Shown here: one piece after another, positions 7,759-17,195 of the stretch
How the letters are laid out: each line of letters starts with the position of its first letter
How positions within the stretch are numbered: the first letter of the stretch is position 1
Source: Alphaproteobacteria bacterium
GTDB lineage: Bacteria; Myxococcota_A; UBA796; GCA-2862545
Length of the DNA: 64,000 nt
Assembly: GCA_020632925.1 (NCBI GenBank)
Contig: JACKER010000017.1
Span: 62,001-126,000 of the forward strand
Direction of reading: 5' to 3'
The notes under the pieces: model-generated
What the model was told of the DNA's origin: nothing
Databases searched by the model: none
Seen by the model: only the letters and a program-made list of their open reading frames with translations
Translations under genes and position numbers: made by a program

Positions 7759-10700
7759 TCAGGGGTACAGCTTCGTCCAGGCCGCGTTGAGGGGGAGCAT
7801 GCGGCTCCTGGGCACCTCGCCGCTCGCCGCGACCTCCCGGTAGGCGGTGATGGCGCGCTGCACCTCGCTCGCGGCGTACCCCTGGTCGGCGCACCAGGCG
7901 ACGAACCACTCGACGGCGCGGACGTAGATCTTGACGCTCGATGGCGCCAGCGGAGCAGCTTCCAGGCGCGCGCGGGCCCACGCCATCCAGCCGTCCAGGT
8001 CCGTGTCCTCGGCGGGCGTGTCCTCGGCGACGAGCTCCTCCACGACCTCGTCGGGCTCGACGACGCGGAGCGCGGGCGGCGGCGCGGGCGCGGTCTCCTC
8101 CGGCGCGACGCGGAGCTTCGGGGCCGGCGTGCCTCCGGAGAGCAGGAGCAGCAGGTCCGCTGGGGAGAGCACCTCGGTGCTACCCGCCCCCGACATCAGC
8201 ATGTCGTACAGCGCGCGCTTCTCCGCGTGCAGGTCGAGGATGCGCTCCTCCACCGTCGACCGCGCCACGCCCCGATAGATCGTCACCTTCTTGTCCTGGC
8301 CGATCCGGTGCGCGCGGTCCGCCGCCTGGTCCTCGGCCGCCGGGTTGAACCAGGGGTCGAGGATGAACACGTAGGACGCCGCCGTGAGGTTGAGGCCGGT
8401 CCCGCCCGCCTTGAGCGACAGCAGGAACACGTCGGCCTCCCCGCGCTGGAAGCGGGCGACCTCCGCCTGCCGCTGGGCGACGGGCGTGTCTCCCGTGAGC
8501 CACGCGATCCGCACGCCGTCGGCCTCGAGCTCGGTGCGGACCAGCTCGAGCAGCTTCACGTAGGTCGAGAACACGAGCGCCTGCTCGCCGGCCTCGAGCA
8601 CCGCCTCGACGTTGCGGCGCACCCAGCGCACCTTCGGACCCCGCCAGGGAGAGCCCGGATCGGCGAGCCGCGGGTCACAGGCGAACTGCCGCAGCCGCAT
8701 GAGCTCCTGCCCCGTCACGAAGCGCGCCCGGTCGCCGGCCGTGGCGATGCGGTCGAGCGACTTCTTCACCTCGAGCTCGTAGGCGGCCTGGTGGTCCTCG
8801 TCGAGCTCGAGCAGGCGCGTCACCTCCTGCCGCTCGGGGAGCTCCGGCGCGACCTGCTTCTTCGTGCGTCGGAGCATGAAGGGACCGACGAGATCGGCCA
8901 GGCCGCGCCGCTTGTCCTGCTCCCTCGCACCGAGGAACCTCCGTCGGAACACCGGCATCGAGCCCAGCAGGCCCGGAACCAGGATCGAGAACAGGCTCCA
9001 CAGCTCGATCGCGTGGTTCTCGACCGGCGTGCCCGACAGCGCGACGCGGAAGCCGGCCTTCAACGTTCGCGCCGCCTTCGTGCGCTGGGCCTCCGGGTTC
9101 TTGAGCGCCTGCGACTCGTCCAGCACCAGCGTCCCGAACGTGCGCTCCGCCAGGATCTCCGCGTCCCGCAACATCGTCCCGTAGCTCGTGAGCAGCACGT
9201 CGCCGGCCCGCAGGCCGTCGAGCAGCGGGGCGCGGCCGGGACCGTGGTAGCTGCGGACACGGAGGCCGGGGGCGAAGCGGGCGAGCTCGGCGGCCCAGTT
9301 GAAGACGACCGAGGTCGGCGCGACCACCAGCGCGGGTCCGTCCTCGCGCCGATGGAGCAGCAGGGTGATGGTCTGCACCGTCTTGCCCAGCCCCATGTCG
9401 TCGGCGAGCACGGCACCGGGCGCCCAGGCCGCCTGGCGCGCGAGCCAGGTGAAGCCGTCCCGTTGGTACGGGCGGAGCTCGGCGTTCAGGCCCGCCGGCA
9501 GCGCGAACTCGGCGTCGCGGGCATCCCGCAGCCGCGTGGCCGTCTCGCGCCAGGCCGCGGGCCCCTCGACGAGCCCGCCGTCCTCCTCCACCGCCTCGAG
9601 CAGCGCCGCGTGCACCGCGCCGACCCGCAGCTCGCCCTTCCCGTCCCCCGCGCCGAGCCCCCGCAACCGGGCGGCGAGCGTCGCCTCCAGGCGCACGAAG
9701 CGGTTCTTGCCGATGGGCACGTAGATCCGGTCGGCGTGGATGGCCTCCGCGATCTCGTGCAGGTCGACGTTGATCTGCGCGATCTGGAGGCGGCCGGAGG
9801 CTCCGAACCAGTCGTGCCCGGAGCCCTCCAGGATCAGCTTCAGGTGCTTCGTCTCGGCGTCCACCACCATCGGCAGGTGGGCGTCCATCTCCACGCGGTG
9901 CCGGCCCGGATCGATCGCGCGGACCACGTCGAGCGCCTGCTCCTGGTCGTCGATCGCCCACAGCCAGGGGCCCTGGCGCGCGCTCTCCGGAACGCCGAGC
10001 TCCTCGAGCGCCGCCATGACCCGCGCGGGCTCGTCGCGCAGGTCGCGCACGTGGTACCGCGGCTGCCCGTCCCGGATCACGTGCAGCGTCTCCGGAGGCT
10101 CGCCCGGCGCCTGCTCGTGCGCGTCCGGCAGCGGCTGGATGCTCGCGGAGATCACCAGGCTCTCGCCCTCCATGCGCAGCCGGAAGATGGGCCGGCCGTC
10201 GCCGCGGACCTCGCGGCCGCGCAGCTCGTCGGACAGGCGCAGGGGCATCCGCTGCTGAAGGCGCGGGAGCATCGCCATCAGCCGCGGCAGCGCATCCGCG
10301 GGCAGGGTCGGCGAGCGGGTGGCCCAGGCGAGGGCGAGCTCGCGCTGATCGACGGTGCACCGCGCGACGAGCAGCTCCCGCTCGCGCACGATGGCGGCTC
10401 GACCACCCGCGGCGTCGGAGCCCGACAGCGCCGCGCGCAGCTCCGCCAGCGTCAACGAGCGCCCGGCCACCGAGAAGTCGCAGGTCACGCCCTCGTCGGT
10501 GTTGCGCAGGGTCATCAGCAGCGTCCCGCTGCGCACCGGGATCGGCGTCTGCCCGCCCGAGCCCTGGAGGATGACGCGCGGGTGCCCCGACAAGAGCTCG
10601 AGCGCCTCGAGCACGACCTCGCGCGGCGGGCGGCGCCAGGCGTGCAGCAGGCTCACCACCTGCGCGTCGATACCCTGCAGCCCCCGCAGCCCCACGAGCT

Positions 10701-11697
10701 CGTCCGCGCTCACCCGGCGGCCCTGGAGCTTGCCCGCCTTCGTCACGCGACAGAGGCTGGGGAACAGCTCGATGGCGCCGTTGCGCTCGTCCACCTCCCA
10801 GGCGACGTGCGGCTTGCTCGGGTCGATCTCGCGGTCCGCCTCCATCGCGTGGTCGAGGTACTCGAGGTCGCGCTCCCACCTGGGCGAGCCGATGGCCTTC
10901 GCGAGCTGGTCGCGCAGCTCGCACGGCGTGGTGAGCACGCGGAGGACCATGTGGCACACGGCGAGCTCTTCGGCAGGCCACCGCAGCGTCGGCGGGTCGG
11001 ACTCGAGCGGGACCTCCACCACCCCGCGCCCCTCGACGCTGAGCTGCAGCGTCGGTGGGTCGAGCACGACGTTCATCCGCGTGTGCGCCCAGAGTGTCAT
11101 CAGGGTGGTCTTCGACAGGTGGACGTAGCGGTCGTGGAAACGGCGCCACACGGGCGACAGCGCACCACCCGGATCCACGGACAACGCGGGGAGCTCGGCT
11201 CGCTCGGCCTCGCGGCGAGACCTGGCTTGCACCTCGAGGTCGGCCAGCCACTGGATGGCGTGCTCGGCGAAGACCGTCCCGTCGTACCAGTGGGCCATGG
11301 AGCCGTCGCGCGTCCCGACGACGAGGTCGGCGATGTTCCGGTGGGGGAGGAAGGAGGTGTAGAAGTGGTTGGGCAACACCGTGAGCGGCGCAGCCAGCGC
11401 CCACTCGAGCCCGCGCTCGGCGGCCCAGGCGTCGAGCTCCTCTCGCGACATCCCTGCTCGCAGCGCCCCCGGGGCGTGCTGACGGAGCAGGGTGGTGATG
11501 AGGATCGCCCGGTCGTGCGGCGGGAGGCGGGAGAGTGCTTCCCAGATCGTCATCGACGGATTCCGGGTGACCCGCAGCTTCCACCGGCGCTGGACGTCTG
11601 GCGGGAGGGTGCTCCGATCGAGTGAGGCGAAGGTGTGCTCCAGGATCTCCTGCCTGCCCACGCGGACCAGCGTGTTCACCAGATCGTCACGGTTCAT
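7759..11697 (-). CDS. SNF2-family DEAD/DEAH-box helicase, very large
   Basis: A 1312-residue Swi2/Snf2 ATPase. About 740 N-terminal residues are without a recognised catalytic motif. They precede motif I LADDMGLGKTVQT (near residue 762), Ia VVAPTSVVFNW, motif II VLDESQALKN (near 858), motif III LSGTPVENH, and the C-terminal RecA lobe with LLSLKAGGTGLNLTAAS and the QAADRAHRIGQ box (near 1130). Such proteins translocate on duplex DNA and remodel nucleoprotein; the bacterial role is usually linked to transcription recycling or repair. A helical C-terminal region after residue 1230 is extra. It is transcribed divergently from the kinase gene, with 66 bp between the starts. Confidence 0.93.
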   Translation of the reverse strand: MNRDDLVNTLVRVGRQEILEHTFASLDRSTLPPDVQRRWKLRVTRNPSMTIWEALSRLPPHDRAILITTLLRQHAPGALRAGMSREELDAWAAERGLEWALAAPLTVLPNHFYTSFLPHRNIADLVVGTRDGSMAHWYDGTVFAEHAIQWLADLEVQARSRREAERAELPALSVDPGGALSPVWRRFHDRYVHLSKTTLMTLWAHTRMNVVLDPPTLQLSVEGRGVVEVPLESDPPTLRWPAEELAVCHMVLRVLTTPCELRDQLAKAIGSPRWERDLEYLDHAMEADREIDPSKPHVAWEVDERNGAIELFPSLCRVTKAGKLQGRRVSADELVGLRGLQGIDAQVVSLLHAWRRPPREVVLEALELLSGHPRVILQGSGGQTPIPVRSGTLLMTLRNTDEGVTCDFSVAGRSLTLAELRAALSGSDAAGGRAAIVRERELLVARCTVDQRELALAWATRSPTLPADALPRLMAMLPRLQQRMPLRLSDELRGREVRGDGRPIFRLRMEGESLVISASIQPLPDAHEQAPGEPPETLHVIRDGQPRYHVRDLRDEPARVMAALEELGVPESARQGPWLWAIDDQEQALDVVRAIDPGRHRVEMDAHLPMVVDAETKHLKLILEGSGHDWFGASGRLQIAQINVDLHEIAEAIHADRIYVPIGKNRFVRLEATLAARLRGLGAGDGKGELRVGAVHAALLEAVEEDGGLVEGPAAWRETATRLRDARDAEFALPAGLNAELRPYQRDGFTWLARQAAWAPGAVLADDMGLGKTVQTITLLLHRREDGPALVVAPTSVVFNWAAELARFAPGLRVRSYHGPGRAPLLDGLRAGDVLLTSYGTMLRDAEILAERTFGTLVLDESQALKNPEAQRTKAARTLKAGFRVALSGTPVENHAIELWSLFSILVPGLLGSMPVFRRRFLGAREQDKRRGLADLVGPFMLRRTKKQVAPELPERQEVTRLLELDEDHQAAYELEVKKSLDRIATAGDRARFVTGQELMRLRQFACDPRLADPGSPWRGPKVRWVRRNVEAVLEAGEQALVFSTYVKLLELVRTELEADGVRIAWLTGDTPVAQRQAEVARFQRGEADVFLLSLKAGGTGLNLTAASYVFILDPWFNPAAEDQAADRAHRIGQDKKVTIYRGVARSTVEERILDLHAEKRALYDMLMSGAGSTEVLSPADLLLLLSGGTPAPKLRVAPEETAPAPPPALRVVEPDEVVEELVAEDTPAEDTDLDGWMAWARARLEAAPLAPSSVKIYVRAVEWFVAWCADQGYAASEVQRAITAYREVAASGEVPRSRMLPLNAAWTKLYP

Positions 11698-11763
11698 TCC
11701 CGCCCCTGCCCCGAAGCAGCCCAGGTATCACCGCCTCCAACCCCGGGCGGGTACCATCGGTCG

Positions 11764-14700
11764 ATGCCGGTCGTGTTGGGCCCATTCCTGCTGGAACGAC
11801 CCCTGGGGCGCGGGGGGATGGGCACCGTCTGGCGCGGACGCCACGTCACCGAGGGGGTCGACGTCGCCGTCAAGGTGTTGACGCGCGAGGGCAGCGAGGC
11901 CCCTGACGTGTTGGCCGCCTTTCGCAGCGAGGTCCGCGCGGTGGCCGGCCTCCGCCACCCGAACGTGGTGTGGGTGATCGACCACGGCACCGTCGACGAC
12001 CAGGCCGCCGCAGCCTCGGGCGGAGAGCTGCGCCGGGGCACGCCCTACCTCGCGATGGAGCTGGCCGACGGATCGCTGTCGTCCCGCGTCGGCAGCTGCG
12101 CCTGGCCCGAGCTGCGCGCGACCCTGTTGGCGCTGCTGGACGCGCTCGCCCACGCCCACGCCCGCGGCGTGATCCACCGCGACCTGAAGCCCGGCAACGT
12201 CCTGATCGGCGGTGAGCGACCCGGCCTGAAGCTCGCCGACTTCGGGCTGGCGCACGCGGCGGACGCGTCGGGGGCTCCGACGGCGCCGACGTTGTCGGGC
12301 GGGACGCCGTCCTACATGGCGCCCGAGCAGTGGGAGAACCGCGTCCGGGACTTCGGCCCGTGGACCGATCTGTACGCGCTGGGCTGCGTCGCGTGGAAGC
12401 TGTCGAGCGGGGCGGTACCCATCAGCAAGCGGGGGTGGGCGGCGATGATGATGGCGGTCCTCCGCGATCGGCCCGCCAGGCTCGTGCCCACCACGCCGCT
12501 GCCCGAGGGCTTCGAGGACTGGCTGCTGACGTTGCTGGAGAAGGACCCCGGCCGCCGCTACGCCTGCGCCGCGGACGCCGCGTGGGCGCTCCAGCAGCTC
12601 GAGGAGCCGCGTGGGACCGCGTCGGCGTCCGCGCGAGCGGCGGGGGAGGAGGCCACCGTCCTGCGACCCCCGGCGCCTCAGGCCACCACCCTCGTGTTCG
12701 GCACCCCGGAGGCGGTGGGTGCGGGCGTGGTCGGCGTCGCGCGCCATCCCCTCCCACCCATGCCGCCCACCTGGCGGCGAGGCACGGCGGCGCCCGATCC
12801 CCGCCACCTGCTCGGCGCCGGTCTCGGGCTCTATGGACTGCGTGCGCTCGGGCTGGTGGACCGTGAGGCGGAGCGCGACGTGCTCTGGCAGGCCCTCCGC
12901 GCGGTCACGGGCGGTCGCGGACCGCGGGCCGTCGTGCTCCGTGGTGCCGCGGGTCGCGGGAAGAGCCGGCTCGCGGCCTGGCTCGTGGAGCGTGCAGCGG
13001 AGGTCGGCGCCGCGACGAGCCTGCGCGCGAACCACGGTCCGACGCCGGGACCCACGGACGGCTGGGTCGGCATGTGCGAGCGGGCGTTCGGGTGCACCGG
13101 GCTCGAGCGGGTCGGCGAGCGCGTCCGGCCCGCGATGACCGAGCTGGGTCTCGAGGCCGACGCCGACGCGATGGTGTCGCTGCTGCGCCCCGACGAGGGC
13201 TCGCTCCGGTTCGAGCGACCCGCCCAACGCCATGCGCTCCTCGGCCGGTGGATGGCCGCTCGCGCCGAGCGTCGCCCGGTGGTGCTGTGGATCGACGACG
13301 TCCAGTGGGGCCCCGACACCCTGGCGTTGGCGGACCACGTGCTCCGCAAGGACGCGCGCGTCCTGATCCTCGTGACCGCACGCGACGAGGCGCTCGGCGA
13401 TCGGGCGTCCGCGTTGGAGGCGTTCGGGGGTGACCGTGCGCGGACCCTGGAGGTGGGGCCGCTGCCTCCCCAGCACCGCCGCGCCCTGGTGGAGCAGCTG
13501 CTCGGCCTCGAGGGAGGGCTGGCGGCGGAGGTCGAGGAGCGCACCGGGGGAAACCCGCTCTTCGCGGTGCAGCTCGTGGGGGACTGGGTCGAGCGGGGAC
13601 TCCTCGTGCCCGGACCCACGGGGTTCGTGCGTCGCGAGGGCACGGTGACGGCGCTGCCCGACGACCTGCACGCCGTCTGGACGGCCCGCGTGGAGCGGGT
13701 GGTCGACGGGCGCCCGGACCGTGGCTCGGCGCTGGAGGTGGCCGCGGCCCTCGGGGGCACTGTTCGGTCGGACGTGTGGGCGCTCGCGGTCCGGGAGCTC
13801 GGTCTCGCCCCCGACGGCGGTCTGCTGGACGCGCTCCTCGCCGCCGGGCTGGCGGTCGCGACCGACGAGGGCTGGGATCCCGTGCACGGCATGCTCCGCG
13901 AGAGCTTGTTGCGCCGGGCGCGCGAGGCGGGACGCCTCACCGAGGTCCACCGGGCCTGTGCTCGCGCCCTGACCCGCCTCGGGAACGTCGCGGATCGCGG
14001 TCGGGTGGGCCTGCACTGGCTCGAGGCCGGTGACGCCGAGCGAGCGGTCCCACCCTTGTTGGAGGTGGCTCGGGCGACGTGGTTGGCGGCGGAACACGCG
14101 GAGGTGGGCCGGTGGATCGACGCGGCGGCTCGTGCGCTGGACCTGGCGCAGCGCCCCGAGGTCGATCCGGACCGCGTGCGGCTGGCGCTGCTGCGCGCCT
14201 CGATGGCTCGCGTCCGAGGGCGGCTGGACGAGGCGGAGGCGCTCGCGTCGGGCGCGCAGGAGGTCGCGCTCGCGGGCGGATGGCTGGACCTGTGCGCCGC
14301 GGCCTCGTTCGAGCTCGGTTTCGGCGAGCAGATGCGCGGTCGCGTGCAGCCGGCGATCGTCCACCTCCGCCGGTCCATCGCGCAGGCGGAGGACGCCGGC
14401 GAGGAGGCGCAGCTGGCGGTCTCGACGCTGCGCCTCGCGCTGGTCCTCGTCGACGCCGCGCAGCTCGACCAGGCCGAGGTCGAGGGGACGCGCGCACTGG
14501 CGGCGATGGAGGCCGCGGGCCGCCAGCTCGGCGCGGGAAACGCGCTGGTGGCGCTCGCAGGTGTGGCCCTGCGACGAGGCGACCTGGGACGCGCCACGGC
14601 GCTCGCTCGACGGGCCCAGGGCTACTTCGAGCGCTCGGGGTCGAGGCTCGCGCTGGCGGATGCCCACAACTACCTCGGCGAGGTCGTTCGGATGGCGGGG

Positions 14701-15108
14701 GCGCTCGAGGAGGCCGAGGACCACTACCGCTGCGCGCTCCGGCTCTACACCGAGCTCGGCGCCAGCGACGCGCTGATGGCCCGGATCAACCTCGCGCTGG
14801 TGCAGATGGCGCGAGCGGACTTCGGCGGGGCCGAGCGCGAGCTGCGGGTCTGCCTCGAGGCGTGCGGCGCCCGGCGGCAGCTGGTGGCGGTCGTGCGCGT
14901 GTTCCTCGCGAGGTGCGCCGCGGACGACGGGCGCTGGCCCGAGGTCACCGACCACCTGGAGGCCGGCGGTGCGGCGCTGGCGGAGACGGGCTTCGTCGAC
15001 CCGGACGTGGGGCGGTGCCTGGAGGAGCTGGCGGCGGTGCCGATGGTGCCCGAGACGGTCCGTGCCCGAGCGGCCGAGCTGGCGCGGACCCAGGCCCCTA
15101 CGACGTGA
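11764..15108 (+). CDS. Ser/Thr protein kinase fused to AAA ATPase and TPR-like domain
   Basis: A 1114-residue signalling protein. The kinase domain spans residues 1-285 with the glycine loop LGRGGMGTVW, VAVKVL, VIHRDLKPGNVLI (near 135-147), LADFGLAHA (near 157) and SYMAPEQW, all catalytic residues present. After a proline-rich linker comes a predicted ATPase with Walker A GAAGRGKS (near 393) and Walker B PVVLWIDDVQW (near 507). The C-terminal 450 residues are helical repeats of TPR type, with alternating A/L/E-rich helices. This architecture resembles PknB-like kinases fused to STAND-type modules and is common in myxobacteria. The ATG at 11764 places the glycine loop at the normal distance from the N terminus. 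Confidence 0.9.
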   Translation: MPVVLGPFLLERPLGRGGMGTVWRGRHVTEGVDVAVKVLTREGSEAPDVLAAFRSEVRAVAGLRHPNVVWVIDHGTVDDQAAAASGGELRRGTPYLAMELADGSLSSRVGSCAWPELRATLLALLDALAHAHARGVIHRDLKPGNVLIGGERPGLKLADFGLAHAADASGAPTAPTLSGGTPSYMAPEQWENRVRDFGPWTDLYALGCVAWKLSSGAVPISKRGWAAMMMAVLRDRPARLVPTTPLPEGFEDWLLTLLEKDPGRRYACAADAAWALQQLEEPRGTASASARAAGEEATVLRPPAPQATTLVFGTPEAVGAGVVGVARHPLPPMPPTWRRGTAAPDPRHLLGAGLGLYGLRALGLVDREAERDVLWQALRAVTGGRGPRAVVLRGAAGRGKSRLAAWLVERAAEVGAATSLRANHGPTPGPTDGWVGMCERAFGCTGLERVGERVRPAMTELGLEADADAMVSLLRPDEGSLRFERPAQRHALLGRWMAARAERRPVVLWIDDVQWGPDTLALADHVLRKDARVLILVTARDEALGDRASALEAFGGDRARTLEVGPLPPQHRRALVEQLLGLEGGLAAEVEERTGGNPLFAVQLVGDWVERGLLVPGPTGFVRREGTVTALPDDLHAVWTARVERVVDGRPDRGSALEVAAALGGTVRSDVWALAVRELGLAPDGGLLDALLAAGLAVATDEGWDPVHGMLRESLLRRAREAGRLTEVHRACARALTRLGNVADRGRVGLHWLEAGDAERAVPPLLEVARATWLAAEHAEVGRWIDAAARALDLAQRPEVDPDRVRLALLRASMARVRGRLDEAEALASGAQEVALAGGWLDLCAAASFELGFGEQMRGRVQPAIVHLRRSIAQAEDAGEEAQLAVSTLRLALVLVDAAQLDQAEVEGTRALAAMEAAGRQLGAGNALVALAGVALRRGDLGRATALARRAQGYFERSGSRLALADAHNYLGEVVRMAGALEEAEDHYRCALRLYTELGASDALMARINLALVQMARADFGGAERELRVCLEACGARRQLVAVVRVFLARCAADDGRWPEVTDHLEAGGAALAETGFVDPDVGRCLEELAAVPMVPETVRARAAELARTQAPTT

Positions 15109-15205
15109 TCACGGGCTCGACGTCCCGCAGCCCGATCGTTCACGAGGGATTCAAGGCAGGCCCAACCCGGTGCCGGTCGAGGTGGCGAGGAGATCGGACT
15201 CCCTT

Positions 15206-15210
15206 GGAGG
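15206..15210 (+). promoter_or_regulatory. Shine-Dalgarno site that fixes a GTG start
   Basis: GGAGG lies 4 nt before the GTG at 15215, with no ATG near the expected N terminus. It is the reason for starting the CPBP-like gene at this GTG. Confidence 0.6.
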
Positions 15211-15214
15211 TCCC

Positions 15215-15877
15215 GTGATCACCGTCGCCCGCACCACGGTCCAGCACGTCCGCCGCACCGTCCCCCGCGAGGTGCGTGAGCTCCTCGCCGTGCTGCTCAC
15301 CGCCGCACTCCACCTGTCCTGGCCGATGACGGGGTTGTCGCGCGGTCTCCTCGTCGTCCCGCTGATCGCGGGGTGGGCGGGGCACGTCTGGATCACCGCC
15401 CGCAACGACCCGAGCGCGATGGCGGGCTGGGGGCTCCGGCGCGAGGGTCTCCGCGAGGCCGGCCTCGCGTGCGCCGCGCTGCTCGCGGTGGCCGCGCCGG
15501 TGATGGTGGCGACGGGGCTGCTCCGCGGGGCTCATCCCTCACCGCTGATGCTGGTCGCCGTCGCGGCCTACCCGGTGTGGGGCCTGGTGCAGCAGCTCCT
15601 CGTGCAGGGCGTCGTGACCCGCGGGATCTCGCTGCTCCCGGGCCGCTGGGGGCACCCGGTGGTGGCGGTGCTCGTGAGCTCTGCGGCCTTCTCGCTCGCG
15701 CACTGGCCCGACCCCACGCTCATGGTCGCGACCTTCGGGCTCGGGCTGGTGCTGGCGCCGATCTGGCTGCGTTGGCGGAACCTGTGGCCGCTGGCGTTCG
15801 CGCACGGCTGGCTCGGGACGTTGCTCTACTACTTCGTGATGCTGCGCGACCCGATGTCGGGCTACTTCACCGGCTGA
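15215..15877 (+). CDS. CPBP-family-like intramembrane protein
   Basis: A 220-residue membrane protein with about six hydrophobic segments. It resembles CPBP/Abi intramembrane proteases in having AYPVWGLVQQLLVQGVV where the EExxxR motif normally sits, then FSLAHWPDPTLM and a final FAHGWLGTLL with the second and third metal-ligand histidines. The Glu-Glu pair is replaced by Gln-Gln, as also happens in some non-canonical branches. It may be a protease, an altered protease or a non-catalytic member. The GTG start is supported by GGAGG at 15206-15210. The 3' end overlaps the convergent lipoprotein gene by 11 bp. Confidence 0.68.
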   Translation: MITVARTTVQHVRRTVPREVRELLAVLLTAALHLSWPMTGLSRGLLVVPLIAGWAGHVWITARNDPSAMAGWGLRREGLREAGLACAALLAVAAPVMVATGLLRGAHPSPLMLVAVAAYPVWGLVQQLLVQGVVTRGISLLPGRWGHPVVAVLVSSAAFSLAHWPDPTLMVATFGLGLVLAPIWLRWRNLWPLAFAHGWLGTLLYYFVMLRDPMSGYFTG

Positions 15878-17174
15878 CGGCTGGCAGCGTGACCCGCCGC
15901 AGCTCGTAGGTCACCTGCTGCGGTGACGCGCCCGCCGGGTAGCGGGTGTAGAACACCCAGGCGCGGTCCTCTCCGACCACGGGCTCGGGCTCGTTGTTCG
16001 CCTCCGGACCGTCCGAGGACAGCCGCATCACCACGGGCGGTTCCACGTCCACCGACGACAGCCAGATCTCCCCTCGCCGGGTCAGGAAGCTCCCGTCCTG
16101 GCCACAGTCCGAGATCTGGAAGGTGGTCCAGGTCTGGCCGTGGTGGGTGAACGTCTGGTGCGACTGGGCCTGGCAGCGGTCTCCATCGGCGATCTGTGAG
16201 TCGGGGAAGGGGAGGGTGCGGACGGTCTCGACATGGGTGAAGGGCTCCCCGGGTCCGTCGGAGCGGTAGCGGTAGCTGTCCTCCGAGTCGCCCACCCCCG
16301 CCAGGAACTCGACGCCGCCGCCCGAGACGTAGGGGTAGGGGTCGAGCTTGAACACGCCGTCGTTCGTCACCTGGACCAGGCCCGCTCCCGGGTCGTCGAG
16401 GTCGAACATCGCGACCTCCACGCCCGCGCGGGTGGGGACACCGAGCGTGAGCCAGGAGGTTCCCCCGAGCAGGCGGGCGTAGGTCAGGTCCATGGGGGAC
16501 CACAGCGGCCCCGTCGTCTCCTGCTCGGTCACGACCCCTTCGGTCGACGGGTCTTCCAGGCGGACGTAGCGGAGGCTGACGACGTCGGCCTCGCCGGGGG
16601 AGTAGCCCACGTCGTTCTCCAGCCACCACACCGCCTGCTCGTCCAGGGGGCGGTCCGTCAGCGCCGTCGGGAAGATCGAGCGCCGGCGCGGACGGGCCTG
16701 CGACGCCGAGATCAGGGTCACCTCGCCGTTGGTCGGGCCGGTCGGTCGGACCACCACCAGACGGTCGTCGTCGGGGCCCGGGGCGGCGGAGCTCCGTTGC
16801 CCCACGTAGTAGGGCCCGTCGACGTCGGCGCCCGTGTTCGCACGGGTGTAGAGGCTGGCGGGGAAGGCAGCGAACCCGCGCCCGTCGGGTGGGTCGAGCT
16901 CGCCGGTCTCGAGGTCGACGGCGCAGTGCCACACGGTGCCGAAGAGGCGTCCGTCGGGCTCGGGGCCCGTCTGCGACGGCTCGAACCACACCATGAAGCG
17001 CCCGTCGGGGGTGAACTCGGGGTTCATGTAGGAGATGTCCGGGTCGCCCACCGCCTCGTCGACCGGGACCGTCGGCGGGGTGCCCGTGGCGTCCCACCCG
17101 GTGTCGGTGTGGTCGTCATCGGTCGAGGTGAGGGATGGCGCACCCCCGCAGGCGAGTCCGAGCAACGAGAGCAT
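15867..17174 (-). CDS. Predicted lipoprotein with beta-propeller-like repeats
   Basis: A 435-residue protein. The N terminus MLSLLGLAC is a very short signal with a lipobox-like L-G-L-A-C and no basic residues, so export needs checking; no earlier in-frame ATG, GTG or TTG is available. The body contains TolB/PD40-like phrases (NPEFTPDGRFMVWFE, VVGEDRAWVFYTR) that suggest a beta-propeller. AGGAGA lies 5 nt before the ATG. It is the last gene of the minus-strand unit that carries the mevalonate pathway, 21 bp after phosphomevalonate kinase. No enzymatic motif is recognised. Confidence 0.66.
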   Translation of the reverse strand: MLSLLGLACGGAPSLTSTDDDHTDTGWDATGTPPTVPVDEAVGDPDISYMNPEFTPDGRFMVWFEPSQTGPEPDGRLFGTVWHCAVDLETGELDPPDGRGFAAFPASLYTRANTGADVDGPYYVGQRSSAAPGPDDDRLVVVRPTGPTNGEVTLISASQARPRRRSIFPTALTDRPLDEQAVWWLENDVGYSPGEADVVSLRYVRLEDPSTEGVVTEQETTGPLWSPMDLTYARLLGGTSWLTLGVPTRAGVEVAMFDLDDPGAGLVQVTNDGVFKLDPYPYVSGGGVEFLAGVGDSEDSYRYRSDGPGEPFTHVETVRTLPFPDSQIADGDRCQAQSHQTFTHHGQTWTTFQISDCGQDGSFLTRRGEIWLSSVDVEPPVVMRLSSDGPEANNEPEPVVGEDRAWVFYTRYPAGASPQQVTYELRRVTLPAVSR

Positions 17175-17195
17175 GGCGTCTCCTGCTCGGCACCA

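Noticed and set aside
8227..11625. 1132-codon forward frame opposite the SNF2 helicase
   Set aside because: It is antisense to a gene with all helicase motifs, is rich in Arg, His and Gln without domains, and is typical of shadow frames in GC-rich DNA.
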